This document shows positions 43,172 through 51,609 of a DNA stretch of 51,609 nt, piece after piece (position 1 is the first letter of the stretch; each line of letters begins with the position of its first letter). The DNA comes from Nitrosomonas halophila. Lineage in GTDB: Bacteria; Pseudomonadota; Gammaproteobacteria; Burkholderiales; Nitrosomonadaceae. The notes under the pieces were generated by a model. That model saw nothing but the letters and a program-made list of their open reading frames with translations. It had not been told where the DNA came from and ran no database searches. The position numbers and the translations under genes are program-made. The DNA is taken from contig NZ_FNOY01000018.1 in assembly GCF_900107165.1 (NCBI RefSeq), positions 1 to 51,609 on the forward strand, written 5' to 3'.

Positions 43172-43846
43172 TCAGAATATTTTTTTGATGTCTGTCATGC
43201 CGGCATAGCCGAGCTCACCGACCCCCAGAGCCACGCCATTGGCACCGAGCGAGGCGTTCTCGACCGTACCGAATGCCAAGGCCGAGGCGGCCACTTCCTG
43301 GTCGCCACGCAGCGCTTTCACGGCGAAGCTGTAACGCCCCGGGGCAGCCTCGGCACCGCTGTTGGCGACGCCGTTCCAGACGAAGGTGCTGACGCCCGCG
43401 GCCTGCGGCCCGAGATCGATGTCGCGCACCGCGATACCGGCACTGTCCTTGATAGTGACGACCAGTTTGTCGACCGGCTCACTCAGTTCAAATCCACCCA
43501 CCCCGGCGTGGTTCTCCAGCGCCATCGAGGTGCCCGGCACCAGCACACTACGGCCGATCATGGTCGCCGCCTCAAGCGAACGCTTGGCATCGGAATTGGC
43601 CACCAGTTGTTCCAGCGTGCCATTCAGCTTCTCGATGCCGTTGACGGTACTGATCTGGGCCAGCTGGCTGGTCACCTCGGCATTGTCCATCGGACTGAGT
43701 GGATCCTGGTTCTGCATTTGCGTGACCAGCAGCTTGAGAAACCGCTCCTGGGGATCTTCCTCGCTTTTGCGCGCGCTCTGGATGCTGCCGCCATGCGAGG
43801 CCAGCAGCTGGGAAATACTGGAATTTGCTTGATCTACCTGGGCCAT
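43172..43846 (-). CDS. flgD: Flagellar hook capping protein FlgD
   Basis: A 224-residue protein with the conserved FLKLLVTQMQNQDPLSPMDN and AEVTSQLAQISTVNGIEKLN in the N-terminal third, and beta-domain ends YSFAVKALRGDQEV. It caps the growing hook. It stands between flgC and flgE. Confidence 0.97.
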   Translation of the reverse strand: MAQVDQANSSISQLLASHGGSIQSARKSEEDPQERFLKLLVTQMQNQDPLSPMDNAEVTSQLAQISTVNGIEKLNGTLEQLVANSDAKRSLEAATMIGRSVLVPGTSMALENHAGVGGFELSEPVDKLVVTIKDSAGIAVRDIDLGPQAAGVSTFVWNGVANSGAEAAPGRYSFAVKALRGDQEVAASALAFGTVENASLGANGVALGVGELGYAGMTDIKKIF

Positions 43847-43857
43847 GCCTGACTCCC

Positions 43858-44262
43858 TTATTGACCGATTGAAAGTGATTTCTGCAACAATGTCTTGGTC
43901 GTATTCATCATGTCGACGCTGTTCTGGTAGGAACGCGAAGCCGACATCATGTTGACCATTTCATCCACCACATTGACGTTGGGGGTGGTGACATAGCCAT
44001 TGTCATCCGCCATGGGATGCTTGGGGTTATAGGCCACCTTCATCGGTGACGGATCATGGACCACGCCGGCGACCTTGACGCCCTTGGCCAGTTTGGCCGA
44101 AGTATTAAGGGTGCTGAATACTACCTGCCGGGCGCGATAGGGTTCCCCTGATGAATTGGTCACGCTGTCCGCGTTGGCCAGATTGCTGGCCACCACGTTG
44201 AGCCGTTGCGACTGGGCGGCCATGGCCGAGCCCGAAATATCGAAGACACTGAATAGCGACAT
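43858..44262 (-). CDS. flgC: Flagellar proximal rod protein FlgC
   Basis: A 134-residue protein beginning MSLFSVFDISGSAMAAQSQR, then LNVVASNLANADS, and ending NVVDEMVNMMSASRSYQNSV. Rod subunit. It begins three bases after flgB. Confidence 0.98.
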   Translation of the reverse strand: MSLFSVFDISGSAMAAQSQRLNVVASNLANADSVTNSSGEPYRARQVVFSTLNTSAKLAKGVKVAGVVHDPSPMKVAYNPKHPMADDNGYVTTPNVNVVDEMVNMMSASRSYQNSVDMMNTTKTLLQKSLSIGQ

Positions 44263-44264
44263 GA

Positions 44265-44678
44265 TTAAACGTTTCCTTCTCTGATGGCGGATAACAAGAC
44301 CCGGATCTGATTATTGATAAAAGTCAGCCCGGCGTCGTACTGGATGGAATTGTCGGCGAACTGCATCCGCTCGGTATCCATATCGACGGTATTGCCATCG
44401 ATACTGGGCTGCTGCGGCACGCGATACTGCGCCTGGGCAGTACCGATCGATCGGTAGCCGACGGGATTGATATGCCGTGGGGATGTGGTCGTCAAGCCTT
44501 GCTGCGCAGGATTCGACGAAAGCACATGCTGCAAGGCTTGCGCAAATTTGACATCCCGCGCCTTGAAACCGGGCGTATCGGCATTGGCGATATTGCCGGC
44601 CAGCAGTTCCTGCCTGGCTGCCCGCACATTGAGGGCCTTGTGATGAAAATTCAGGGTATTGTCTAGCTTGTTGATCAT
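44265..44678 (-). CDS. flgB: Flagellar proximal rod protein FlgB
   Basis: A 137-residue protein beginning MINKLDNTLNFHHKALNVRA, then ARQELLAGNIANADTPGFKA. First gene of the rod-hook operon, behind GTAGGAGT. It is divergent from flgA. A weak sigma-54-like element lies about 36 bases upstream. Confidence 0.97.
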   Translation of the reverse strand: MINKLDNTLNFHHKALNVRAARQELLAGNIANADTPGFKARDVKFAQALQHVLSSNPAQQGLTTTSPRHINPVGYRSIGTAQAQYRVPQQPSIDGNTVDMDTERMQFADNSIQYDAGLTFINNQIRVLLSAIREGNV

Positions 44679-44713
44679 GAATGACTCCTACGAGATCGTC
44701 ACTCTTATCTCAA

Positions 44714-44728
44714 GCATGAACCATGCCA
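44714..44728 (-). promoter_or_regulatory. Candidate sigma-54-like promoter of flgB
   Basis: The minus strand TGGCATGGTTCATGC has GG and GC at the -24/-12 spacing and differs from the consensus at two conserved positions. The same bases form GCATG-N3-CATGC, so the match may be by chance. A 224-base noncoding gap (44679-44902) contains it. Confidence 0.3.
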
Positions 44729-44902
44729 GAATTTATTGACGATAATATATGCTCAATTGCCGGAACAAACCCGGTAACCTGTTTCAGTTCCGGCTTTAAC
44801 TTACCGGCCACGGCACTACCATGCAGGGCAGGCGGCAAAAATTGCCGCTACCGGCAAAAATTACCCTGCGCCCGGGGCAACAACCTGGATGCTCAACCCA
44901 AT

Positions 44903-45598
44903 ATGATTAAAACTTCCCCCCTGCTATGGGGTCTTTTCTGTTTATTGATGCCCGTGCTGGCGAATGCCAGCGATCATTCGCCAGTCAGTGCGATTCTCGA
45001 GGCGGTGGAAGCTTTTGTCCATGAGCAGGGGCGTGATCTACCCGGCAGGGTGAGCATCAAGTCCAGCAGGCTTGATTCGCGGCGCACCCACCAATCTTGC
45101 CAACAGCTAGAAGCCTTCCTACCAGTCGGCGGACGAGTCTGGGGAAGATTTTCGGTCGGGATACGTTGTTTGGATGCGTCCAGCTGGACGCTTTATGTTC
45201 CGGTCGAGATCGAGGTTATTGCCCCCATCGCGCATGCAGCCCGGCCGATACGCAAGGGCAAGCTTGTGCATAGCGACGACATAAGCATGCATGAAACCGA
45301 TCTGGTGCGCTTGCCGCAAGATATACTCAATGATGCCGAGCAAGCGGTAGGGAAAATGGCAACCAGTTCGATCGCTGCCGGTCAGCCCCTGCGCCAGCGG
45401 CATCTGCGCGCCCCGCATGTCATTACGCGTGGACAGAAAGTCCAACTGACCGTAACCGGGCCGGGATTCACGGTCAGCACCGAAGGCGATGCGCTGACCT
45501 CGGCCGCGAGCGGAGAAATGGTACAAGTACGCAATTCAGCCGGCCGGATCATCAGCGGGATCGCGCGCGCGGATGGCAGCGTCGAAGTCAGGCCATAG
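44903..45598 (+). CDS. flgA: Flagellar P-ring chaperone FlgA
   Basis: A 231-residue protein with a signal peptide (LLWGLFCLLMPVLANAS), an SAF-like middle (IAHAARPIRKGKLVHSDDIS), SIAAGQPLRQRHLRAP and VRNSAGRIISGIARADGSVE at the end. It assists P-ring formation in the periplasm. The open frame extends 60 codons upstream, but those lack the signal and I start at ATG 44903. flgM and flgN do not follow it here. Confidence 0.93.
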   Translation: MIKTSPLLWGLFCLLMPVLANASDHSPVSAILEAVEAFVHEQGRDLPGRVSIKSSRLDSRRTHQSCQQLEAFLPVGGRVWGRFSVGIRCLDASSWTLYVPVEIEVIAPIAHAARPIRKGKLVHSDDISMHETDLVRLPQDILNDAEQAVGKMATSSIAAGQPLRQRHLRAPHVITRGQKVQLTVTGPGFTVSTEGDALTSAASGEMVQVRNSAGRIISGIARADGSVEVRP

Positions 45599-45645
45599 CA
45601 AAAATGGCGTATGCTTCCATATATTTTCAGCGGGCACATGCGGCC

Positions 45646-45684
45646 GGGAGGCTGTCCGAGAATAGCGATCGTAGCGAGGGCGAA
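45646..45684. repeat. Partial copy of element A
   Basis: This matches the left end of the foldback element at 20641-20678 at about 36 of 38 positions (GAGGCTGTCCGAGAATAGCG then ATCGTAGCGAG). The rest of the element is missing. It sits between flgA and the GNAT-like gene. Confidence 0.75.
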
Positions 45685-45719
45685 GCCCATCTGCAGGCAG
45701 CCCGGTCCAAGGCAGTGAT

Positions 45720-46427
45720 ATGAATCAAATGCTACACAACATAAAGAAAACGTCGAGTGAGCTGGGTATCAAGGACACGCTACTCTATATTTTCGATCGA
45801 TTGCTATACAAGATCAGTTTCAAGACACTGATACTGCATAAATATTATATTACCCAACAACCGGTAAGCCAGGATTGCCTGGTTCCAGCCGGTAAAGGCG
45901 GGGACATCGAGATTGCCCAGATCGGACCCGATCATCCTCTGCTACAACAAATGGACAGACCTTTTTCCGTATTGCAGAAACGTTTCGCCAATGGCGGTCA
46001 TTGTTTCTCTGCCCGGAAAGGCGAACAATTTGCAGGTAATCTATGGCTGAATTTCGACAAGTATCAGGAGGATGAGGTCCGCTGCACTTATGTTCTGCAA
46101 CCCAAGGGACAGGCAGCCTGGGATTACGATGTATTTGTTTTACCCAAATACCGGTTTTCCTATGTATTCGCCAAATTATGGGATGAAGCCAACAAAGTCA
46201 TGCGGCAGCGCGGCATTGGACATGTCTACAGCAGGATCAACTACTACAATATTGCTTCATTGCAAGCCCATAAGCGATTGGGCAGCAGAATCATCGGCTC
46301 GCTATTCTTCATTAACTTGGGTCGCTTCCAGTGCGCCATCAGCCTGCATTTCAAGCCAACTTTAACCTTCAGCCTGAATCGCGATGTTTTTCCGGAAGTG
46401 CATATTGGCGCCACCGAAGAGCACTAG
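45720..46427 (+). CDS. GNAT-like acyltransferase
   Basis: The 235-residue protein has a C-terminal half that resembles a GNAT fold. YDVFVLPKYRFSYVFAKLWD, EANKVMRQRGIGHVYSRI and NYYNIASLQAHKRLGSRIIG together look like the acetyl-CoA-binding and neighbour-residue segments (N-x-x-S-L-x-x-x-x-x-L-G). The N-terminal half is not recognised. There is no membrane helix. It starts at ATG 45720 with AAGG upstream. It is convergent with phoX, separated by a 12-bp stem hairpin. The substrate is unknown. Confidence 0.65.
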   Translation: MNQMLHNIKKTSSELGIKDTLLYIFDRLLYKISFKTLILHKYYITQQPVSQDCLVPAGKGGDIEIAQIGPDHPLLQQMDRPFSVLQKRFANGGHCFSARKGEQFAGNLWLNFDKYQEDEVRCTYVLQPKGQAAWDYDVFVLPKYRFSYVFAKLWDEANKVMRQRGIGHVYSRINYYNIASLQAHKRLGSRIIGSLFFINLGRFQCAISLHFKPTLTFSLNRDVFPEVHIGATEEH

Positions 46428-46457
46428 CCCAACTACCAAGACAACGACATAAACAAA

Positions 46458-46491
46458 CAGGATCAAGCGATTAAAAAACCGCTTGATCCTG
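46458..46491. terminator. Bidirectional hairpin between convergent genes
   Basis: A perfect 12-bp stem, CAGGATCAAGCG pairing with CGCTTGATCCTG, has a loop ATTAAAAAAC. There is no T-run at either side, so it may act with Rho or as a weak intrinsic terminator. It lies between two genes that end toward each other. Confidence 0.55.
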
Positions 46492-46520
46492 CGATCATAC
46501 CGGAGACCTGAATTCTCCCG

Positions 46521-48878
46521 CTACAACCCGACTACTCCGCCATCTTCGCGCGTAACGACAAGGGTCGCTGAACGGGGACGCGGGCCGTTGGGATCGGCCA
46601 CGACCATTGCCTGGTTCGGATGTCTGTAGACAGCACCGCTGTCCGGCCAGTTGCTGGTGAACTGACCCGGCAACGAGCGGTCGCCAGGATGCTGTAAATT
46701 GACGAACAGGGTTTTGCCATCCGGCGTTGACACCACACCCGTCGTTTCCTGATCGACAGGGCCGGCCAGGAAGCGCTTGATTTCACCGGTTACCGGATTG
46801 GCCGCCAGCATGGCATTGGCGCCGAATGGACCTTGGGCTTGCTGGGAACCGCTCATGTCAGTCTGGATCCAGAGTATGCCATTCTGATCGATCCACAGGC
46901 CATCGGGGCTGGCAAAAATATTGTCCTGGGTCAGACCCGGGCCGCCCTGCCCTGGCAGAATCTGGCCATCAAACTCGGGCCCAGCCAGCACGAACAAATC
47001 CCACTCGAAGCGGGTTGCCCAGGACTGGTTGCCGCGTTCGCGCCAGCGGATGATATGGCCATAAGGATTGGGGCCGCGTGGATTGGCGGCATCGACATTA
47101 TCGGCAGTGCGGTTGCTGTTGTTGGTCAGTGTCATATAGACTTCCCGCGTTTGCGGGTGCACTGTCCCCCATTCCGGACGGTCCATTTTGGTCGCGCCCA
47201 CGACATCGGCTGCCAGGCGGGTATTGACCAGCACATCGGCCTGATCCAGGAAATAGATCCCCTTGCTGATGGACATCGCGCGGAAATAGCGGTCATTGAT
47301 ATCCAGCGCCAGCCATTCACCGGTTCCATTGTCATAGAAGCGCGCGACATAGAGCGTGCCCTCGTCCAGGATATCGCGGTTGTCGTGCTGACTGTTGTAG
47401 CGCGCCTTGGTCACGAATTTGTAGATATACTCATCCCTGGCATCATCGCCCATGTAAAACACCACCGGCTTGCCCGGTTGGGGTGGAGCCATCCAGCAGC
47501 CTTCATGCGCAAAGCGGCCCAGTGCGGTCCGTTTCTTGGGCATGCTGTTGGGATCGAACGGATCGATCTCCACCACCCAGCCCATCGTGTTGGGCTCGTT
47601 GCGATAGTCCCGGGTTGCATGGCTGCCTTTGATTGAAGCATCGAAGCGCACATAGGAATCTTCCCCGCTTTGCGCCTTTTCCCAGCTATAGCGGCTACCC
47701 GTCGTTCTCACACCATAGCGGCTGAATTCACGCGGCAGCGTCAATTCCAGATCATCCCGAATGCCGGCACGGGCCAATAAAATAGCCATCGTTCCAAGCG
47801 ATTCGCGTTCCTCATCATTGAAGGTCGAGCCAAGCTGGGTATAAACATGGTTGGTCACCTTCTGATCGTGTATCTCATCGAAGATGCCGATAATGCGATC
47901 GGTCTCGGGATAATAACGTGCGTAGTAACGGCCTTGGGTGAAAGAAACCTTGGGCCCAGGGTAACGGCCCGGTTCGTTGGCCTCGAACCAGTTCAACAGC
48001 GCATCGGCACGCGCCTGCTTGATCTGGTTGTTGAAATAACCCGCCCAGTTTTCTTCACAGGTCAGATAGGTGTTCCAGGCGGTATAGCCATGCGCGCAGT
48101 TGTTGATCGTTCCACGTGCCCGAGTTCCGTCTGGACTGAATCGAGTCTTGACCAGGTCACTGCCACGCACGGGGCCGCTGATTGCCATTTCGGTGCTGGC
48201 AGTGATCCGGCGGTTATAAGCGCCTCTGATGACGCACCATTCACCACTCGCCGAACTTCTCTGCACTTCCACCACACTGACGCCATGGGCCGCAATTTCT
48301 TTTCTGACTTCATCGGTAGGACGCATCCCGTCCACAAAGCTGGGCCCAGCTGGATGAAATACGCGCTGATCGACATACTCATGATTCACACACAACAAAC
48401 CATGACCATTGGGATCGTCGTTGAACGGGAAATAATGCATGCCGTCGTGATGTGAACCGACCTGCTGTTCCTGTTCTTCGCCGCTGTTACCATCGATTGA
48501 ATTGAATTCCGGATAGCCGCCGGTTAGCGGTTCTCCCCAGGGAATCAGCGCCTGCGCCTTGTAGCCTTGCGGAATGACTGCGGTATCCGAGCGAGACACC
48601 GGAATTGCCTCGAAATTCAAAACGGGATTCAGGGAAAATGAAGGCTTGGCTGGGACAGGCAAGCCGGTGGTGGATGGAAATTTTTTGGCTTCAGCCTGTT
48701 CGACCATGCCAGGCAAACCGAACACGGTCGCCACGGCGGCCCCCAAGCTGCCGGTCAAAACTTCCCGGCGGGACAGTCTTCTTTCAAGAATAGTTGCAAA
48801 ATGTTCGTTGTCGGAACGATTACTCAACGGCTCATCGCCGTTATCGATTTCAGTTAAGGGATTTTCTTTGTCGTTCAT
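46521..48878 (-). CDS. phoX: PhoX-family alkaline phosphatase, Tat-exported
   Basis: A 785-residue DUF839 protein with a Tat signal (RRLSRREVLTGSLGAAVATV). Core segments GLLCVNHEYVDQRVF, AHGYTAWNTYLTCEENWAGY, RFAHEGCWMAPPQPGK and ASPDGLWIDQNGILWIQTDM are PhoX-like. PhoX is a calcium-dependent, monomeric phosphatase of the periplasm that frees phosphate from organic esters. I start at ATG 48878, where GGAG is six bases upstream; an ATG four codons earlier has none. A weak Pho-box-like CCGTCAT-N4-GCTTCAC lies at 48933-48950, upstream of the gene. Confidence 0.92.
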   Translation of the reverse strand: MNDKENPLTEIDNGDEPLSNRSDNEHFATILERRLSRREVLTGSLGAAVATVFGLPGMVEQAEAKKFPSTTGLPVPAKPSFSLNPVLNFEAIPVSRSDTAVIPQGYKAQALIPWGEPLTGGYPEFNSIDGNSGEEQEQQVGSHHDGMHYFPFNDDPNGHGLLCVNHEYVDQRVFHPAGPSFVDGMRPTDEVRKEIAAHGVSVVEVQRSSASGEWCVIRGAYNRRITASTEMAISGPVRGSDLVKTRFSPDGTRARGTINNCAHGYTAWNTYLTCEENWAGYFNNQIKQARADALLNWFEANEPGRYPGPKVSFTQGRYYARYYPETDRIIGIFDEIHDQKVTNHVYTQLGSTFNDEERESLGTMAILLARAGIRDDLELTLPREFSRYGVRTTGSRYSWEKAQSGEDSYVRFDASIKGSHATRDYRNEPNTMGWVVEIDPFDPNSMPKKRTALGRFAHEGCWMAPPQPGKPVVFYMGDDARDEYIYKFVTKARYNSQHDNRDILDEGTLYVARFYDNGTGEWLALDINDRYFRAMSISKGIYFLDQADVLVNTRLAADVVGATKMDRPEWGTVHPQTREVYMTLTNNSNRTADNVDAANPRGPNPYGHIIRWRERGNQSWATRFEWDLFVLAGPEFDGQILPGQGGPGLTQDNIFASPDGLWIDQNGILWIQTDMSGSQQAQGPFGANAMLAANPVTGEIKRFLAGPVDQETTGVVSTPDGKTLFVNLQHPGDRSLPGQFTSNWPDSGAVYRHPNQAMVVADPNGPRPRSATLVVTREDGGVVGL

Positions 48879-48988
48879 GGTGTTCTCCATTTATCAGTGT
48901 TAACCGAGGAGTTGCTACCATAACGAACGAAAGTGAAGCTGCCATGACGGCTACATTTCAGAAAAATGAAGCTTGGCAAGCAGCCAGA

Positions 48989-49933
48989 TCAATTGTCTAG
49001 GGATAATTTCTGGCCCAAAGTAGCCCGCTCTGCAGCCGAAGCGGGAATCGTATCCATTTTTTCTATTTGCGCCAGGATATTGCTCAGCCCTCTGCCATTG
49101 GCAATCTGGATGGATAGGCCCGGCCGCGCATTCAATTCCAGCACCAGCGGACCCAGATCGCGATCGAGCACCACATCCACTCCCAAATAACCCAGCCCCA
49201 CCAAATCATGACATTGTGCCGCCAGCGTCAACAGCTTGTGCCAATGAGGAATTTCCAGTCCGCTGATCACCGCGCCGGTATCGGGATGCTGCGTGACCGG
49301 ACTGTTCTGCCAGACCGCACGGGTCGTGCGGCCGGTCGCCAGATCGATGCCGGCGCCGACCGCACCCTGATGCAAATTGGCCTTGCCGTCCGACATTCGG
49401 GTCGGCAAGCGCACCATGCATGCGACGGGCACACCCCTGAATACAATCGTGCGGATATCCGGCACCCCCCGGAAGGACACGGTCTCGAACAATGGATCAA
49501 ACTTGACCCGGTATTCAATCAAGGCTTGATCAGGTTGACCACCAAGACTGTACAAACCGCTCAGAATATTGGAAATATGGTATCCAATTGCATCCTCGGT
49601 CAACAAATCGCCATTGTTCTGCCGGTAACGTTCGTTGAGACGTCCGGTGATCACACAGATACCATTTCCACCCGAACCATGCGCAGGTTTGATGACAAAA
49701 TCGTGATGATCCTTGACGATATTGGAAAGATTGGCGACATCATGCTGGATCTCGATCACGCCGTACAGCGTCGGCACGGCAATGCCGGATTCGATCGCCA
49801 GATACTTGGTGCGCAATTTATCATCCACCAGCGGATAGAGCGAACGTTTGTTATAGCGCAGAATATAGTCGGCGTTACGCTGGTTCATGCCAACGATGCC
49901 CAACCGCCTGAGCTTGGACCAGATGCCGAACAT
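48989..49933 (-). CDS. Alpha-L-glutamate ligase-like ATP-grasp protein
   Basis: A 314-residue protein with ATP-grasp motifs HDFVIKPAHGSGGNGICVIT and LVLELNARPGLSIQIANGRG. This is the RimK-like/ATPgrasp_ST family that travels with the membrane-bound inactive transglutaminase. It would join an amino acid or a similar carboxylate to an acceptor; the acceptor is unknown. It begins one base after the upstream transglutaminase gene ends. There is no membrane segment of its own. Confidence 0.9.
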   Translation of the reverse strand: MFGIWSKLRRLGIVGMNQRNADYILRYNKRSLYPLVDDKLRTKYLAIESGIAVPTLYGVIEIQHDVANLSNIVKDHHDFVIKPAHGSGGNGICVITGRLNERYRQNNGDLLTEDAIGYHISNILSGLYSLGGQPDQALIEYRVKFDPLFETVSFRGVPDIRTIVFRGVPVACMVRLPTRMSDGKANLHQGAVGAGIDLATGRTTRAVWQNSPVTQHPDTGAVISGLEIPHWHKLLTLAAQCHDLVGLGYLGVDVVLDRDLGPLVLELNARPGLSIQIANGRGLSNILAQIEKMDTIPASAAERATLGQKLSLDN

Positions 49934-49934
49934 G

Positions 49935-51470
49935 CTATGACGCTTTATTGCTTAGGAATGCGCGGAAGCGCCAGAGCTCGGTCAGCCGGTAGCCCGAATA
50001 ACGGCCAAGCAGCAATATTACAGCCAAAACGACCAGCAGCAGTTCCGGGAACACGAAAAACATATATTGCAGTTCATCGATATTCATCGCCAGGTAACCA
50101 ATGATTGCCACCAGCAGGCTGCCCGTCACTTGCTTGAAAGCTTCCATGGGACCGGCCTCTTCCCAGGTCAGAGACATGCGCTCGATGGTCATGGTCATGA
50201 TCACCATCGGGAACAGAGCCACCGACAGCCCCATCTCGAGTCCAAGCTTATGCATGATGACACTGATGCCCGCCATGAGTAGCACCACCATGGTCAGCAC
50301 CGCAGCCAGCCGGGGTACTAGCAGCAGTTTCAACTGCTCGACATAGGCACGCAGCGATAACCCCATGCCGACAATCAAACTGAACAAAATAACCCCCCAT
50401 AGCAGCTCTGTTTCCCGAAAGGCCAGCGCGATCAGTACCGGCATGAATGTACCGAACGTCTTGACGCCGATAAGATTGCGCATGAGCACGACGACCAACG
50501 CGCCCAGCGGCACCATCAACAAGATCTTATAAACATTCTGGGTATGTACCGGCAATGAATAGAGCGAGAAATCTATCAAGTGCGAGCCTTGCTCCGCCGC
50601 ACGGCTCCCGGCAATATCAATGATTTCCCGCAAGGTACTGGCGACTGAATACTGTATGCTGACTTCAGTCGCGCCTTCGGTAGAAAAGTTTTTATCGTCA
50701 TCGATTTGCCACACTACAAAATTTGGCGGTAATCCTTCCTGGCCATCCCGGATATTGAGCGACCGCCATTGCTCGCCGTCATAGACTTGCAGAAACGACT
50801 CCAGATCAGAATAATCCTTGCCGTTCTGCAGCCGCAAGCCACGCACAACCCGCGACGGAATGCGGGCACCGGCCAACAGCCAGCCGACACTTTTGGCGAA
50901 ATTGCGAGAACGGCCGATATGCTCCAGCAGCAACTTCAACTCAGGTGCGGGCTTCTCTGCGTTCAATTGCTCGATCACACGCCGCGAAAAAGAAACGGTA
51001 TCGGCCGATTGCTGCCGTGCCTTTTCGAGCAGCCCCTGGATGACAGGCGCCAGATTTTCCGAATAATCAGGCACTTTAGGATAAGCAGGGGGGGCACTCG
51101 GTTTGGGGACCATCTCCTCGTCCTCGAACAACACCGCCCGGTAAAACAACAATTGCTTGCCTTGGGCACGCCGTTTTGCCCACAGCGCCACCCGCCCACG
51201 CTCATCCTGCTCGGTTGCCAAGCCGTAATTGGCACCCACAAAATCCTCGTCGAGGATGGCATAACCAGGGGGATTGTTCGGCAATGGCAGCGTTACCTTG
51301 ATGGCAGTGTCAGGCTTGGCCCGGAAACTGATACGCGCCTCGATACTCCAGACTTCGGCCTGCTCGGAGGTCGTCAAGGGCAAGCCAAGCACTTCGACCT
51401 TGTAATAGGTCAGCCCCAGTCCTGCCGCGCAGAGAAACAATGTCAGCAACAACAGATGCAGTTGCCTCAT
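49935..51470 (-). CDS. Inactive transglutaminase fused to 7 membrane helices
   Basis: A 511-residue membrane protein. One N-terminal helix (LLLLTLFLCAAGLGLTYYKV) is followed by a periplasmic transglutaminase-like domain (residues 30-280). The active Cys is not seen (AKSVGWLLAGARIPSRVVRG). About seven helices follow from residue 325 (ILLMVPLGALVVVLMRNLIG and onward). This is the Transglut_i_TM/7TM_transglut architecture, always next to the RimK-like ligase. The pair may modify a periplasmic or surface peptide. A third partner, a retropepsin-like protease, may lie beyond the window's edge. A possible promoter TTGCAT-N17-TACAAA lies upstream at about 51518-51542 on the minus strand. Confidence 0.9.
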   Translation of the reverse strand: MRQLHLLLLTLFLCAAGLGLTYYKVEVLGLPLTTSEQAEVWSIEARISFRAKPDTAIKVTLPLPNNPPGYAILDEDFVGANYGLATEQDERGRVALWAKRRAQGKQLLFYRAVLFEDEEMVPKPSAPPAYPKVPDYSENLAPVIQGLLEKARQQSADTVSFSRRVIEQLNAEKPAPELKLLLEHIGRSRNFAKSVGWLLAGARIPSRVVRGLRLQNGKDYSDLESFLQVYDGEQWRSLNIRDGQEGLPPNFVVWQIDDDKNFSTEGATEVSIQYSVASTLREIIDIAGSRAAEQGSHLIDFSLYSLPVHTQNVYKILLMVPLGALVVVLMRNLIGVKTFGTFMPVLIALAFRETELLWGVILFSLIVGMGLSLRAYVEQLKLLLVPRLAAVLTMVVLLMAGISVIMHKLGLEMGLSVALFPMVIMTMTIERMSLTWEEAGPMEAFKQVTGSLLVAIIGYLAMNIDELQYMFFVFPELLLVVLAVILLLGRYSGYRLTELWRFRAFLSNKAS

Positions 51471-51609
51471 TCGGCCGCCCCTTGACTGGCTGCATCACTG
51501 TCTTTTATTTTCTTTTTTTGTAACTATTCAGCGAAAAAAATGCAAAAAGTGCTTGACAGGGTTTTTGTGTAAAAAAGCAAGATTACCGATACATTTGGAG
51601 TTGCCCGTC

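Noticed and set aside
48933..48950. Pho box upstream of phoX
   Set aside because: Only the first half-site is close to the consensus, so I mention it but do not annotate it separately.
51553..51600. TTGACA at the right edge as a plus-strand promoter
   Set aside because: No acceptable -10 hexamer at 16-18 bases, and the downstream gene is outside the window.

Overview
The window looks like part of a motile betaproteobacterial chromosome. The ammonia oxidisers (Nitrosomonadaceae) are the best guess. The reasons are the complete flgA/flgBCDEFGHIJKL cluster in the usual order, a PEP-CTERM protein gene behind a textbook sigma-54 promoter, a Tat-exported PhoX phosphatase, the RimK-like/7TM-transglutaminase pair, and several families of small palindromic repeats and transposase remnants. 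The assignment is inferred from gene content and style; no database was consulted.

The left 22 kb (about 1-22,100) is an accessory defence island. It begins with a 1,794-residue antiviral STAND NTPase that has an N-terminal QxK-type nuclease-like domain (Avs-like). Next comes a small integron: four gene cassettes on the minus strand (5,707-8,657), separated by four recognisable attC sites, an attI region carrying a 20-codon ORF with a strong ribosome binding site, and a divergent integrase gene cut off after about 120 residues. A decayed REP-associated transposase lies beside the dead integrase. Then follows a type I restriction-modification operon on the minus strand: hsdM, hsdS, an AlbA_2/Schlafen-like ATP-binding gene, rloA, a gutted rloB, hsdR and a DUF45 metallopeptidase. 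A 13-codon relic of an hsdR start just before rloA marks where rloAB entered the operon. VapBC and a frameshifted HicAB pair follow, with another attC-like site between them.

The middle (22,100-33,800) mixes ordinary and mobile DNA. It holds a glycerophosphodiester phosphodiesterase, a zone of debris (a 60-base near-identical duplicate of a downstream gene, an IS91-type transposase tail and four short palindromic repeats), a VWA-like PEP-CTERM protein, a broken IS1380-family element, an SGNH-like hydrolase, a DUF1624 membrane protein and two foldback repeats. A three-gene operon DUF6580-DUF71-DUF89 (possibly cofactor salvage or metabolite repair) and a secreted lysozyme-like protein paired with a small exported protein complete it.

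The right part (33,960-51,470) is core genome. The flagellar rod, hook, ring and junction operon runs on the minus strand, with a sigma-28-like promoter before flgK, and flgA is divergent. After it come a GNAT-like protein, phoX, an ATP-grasp ligase and a membrane-anchored inactive transglutaminase. No rRNA, tRNA or CRISPR array was recognised.
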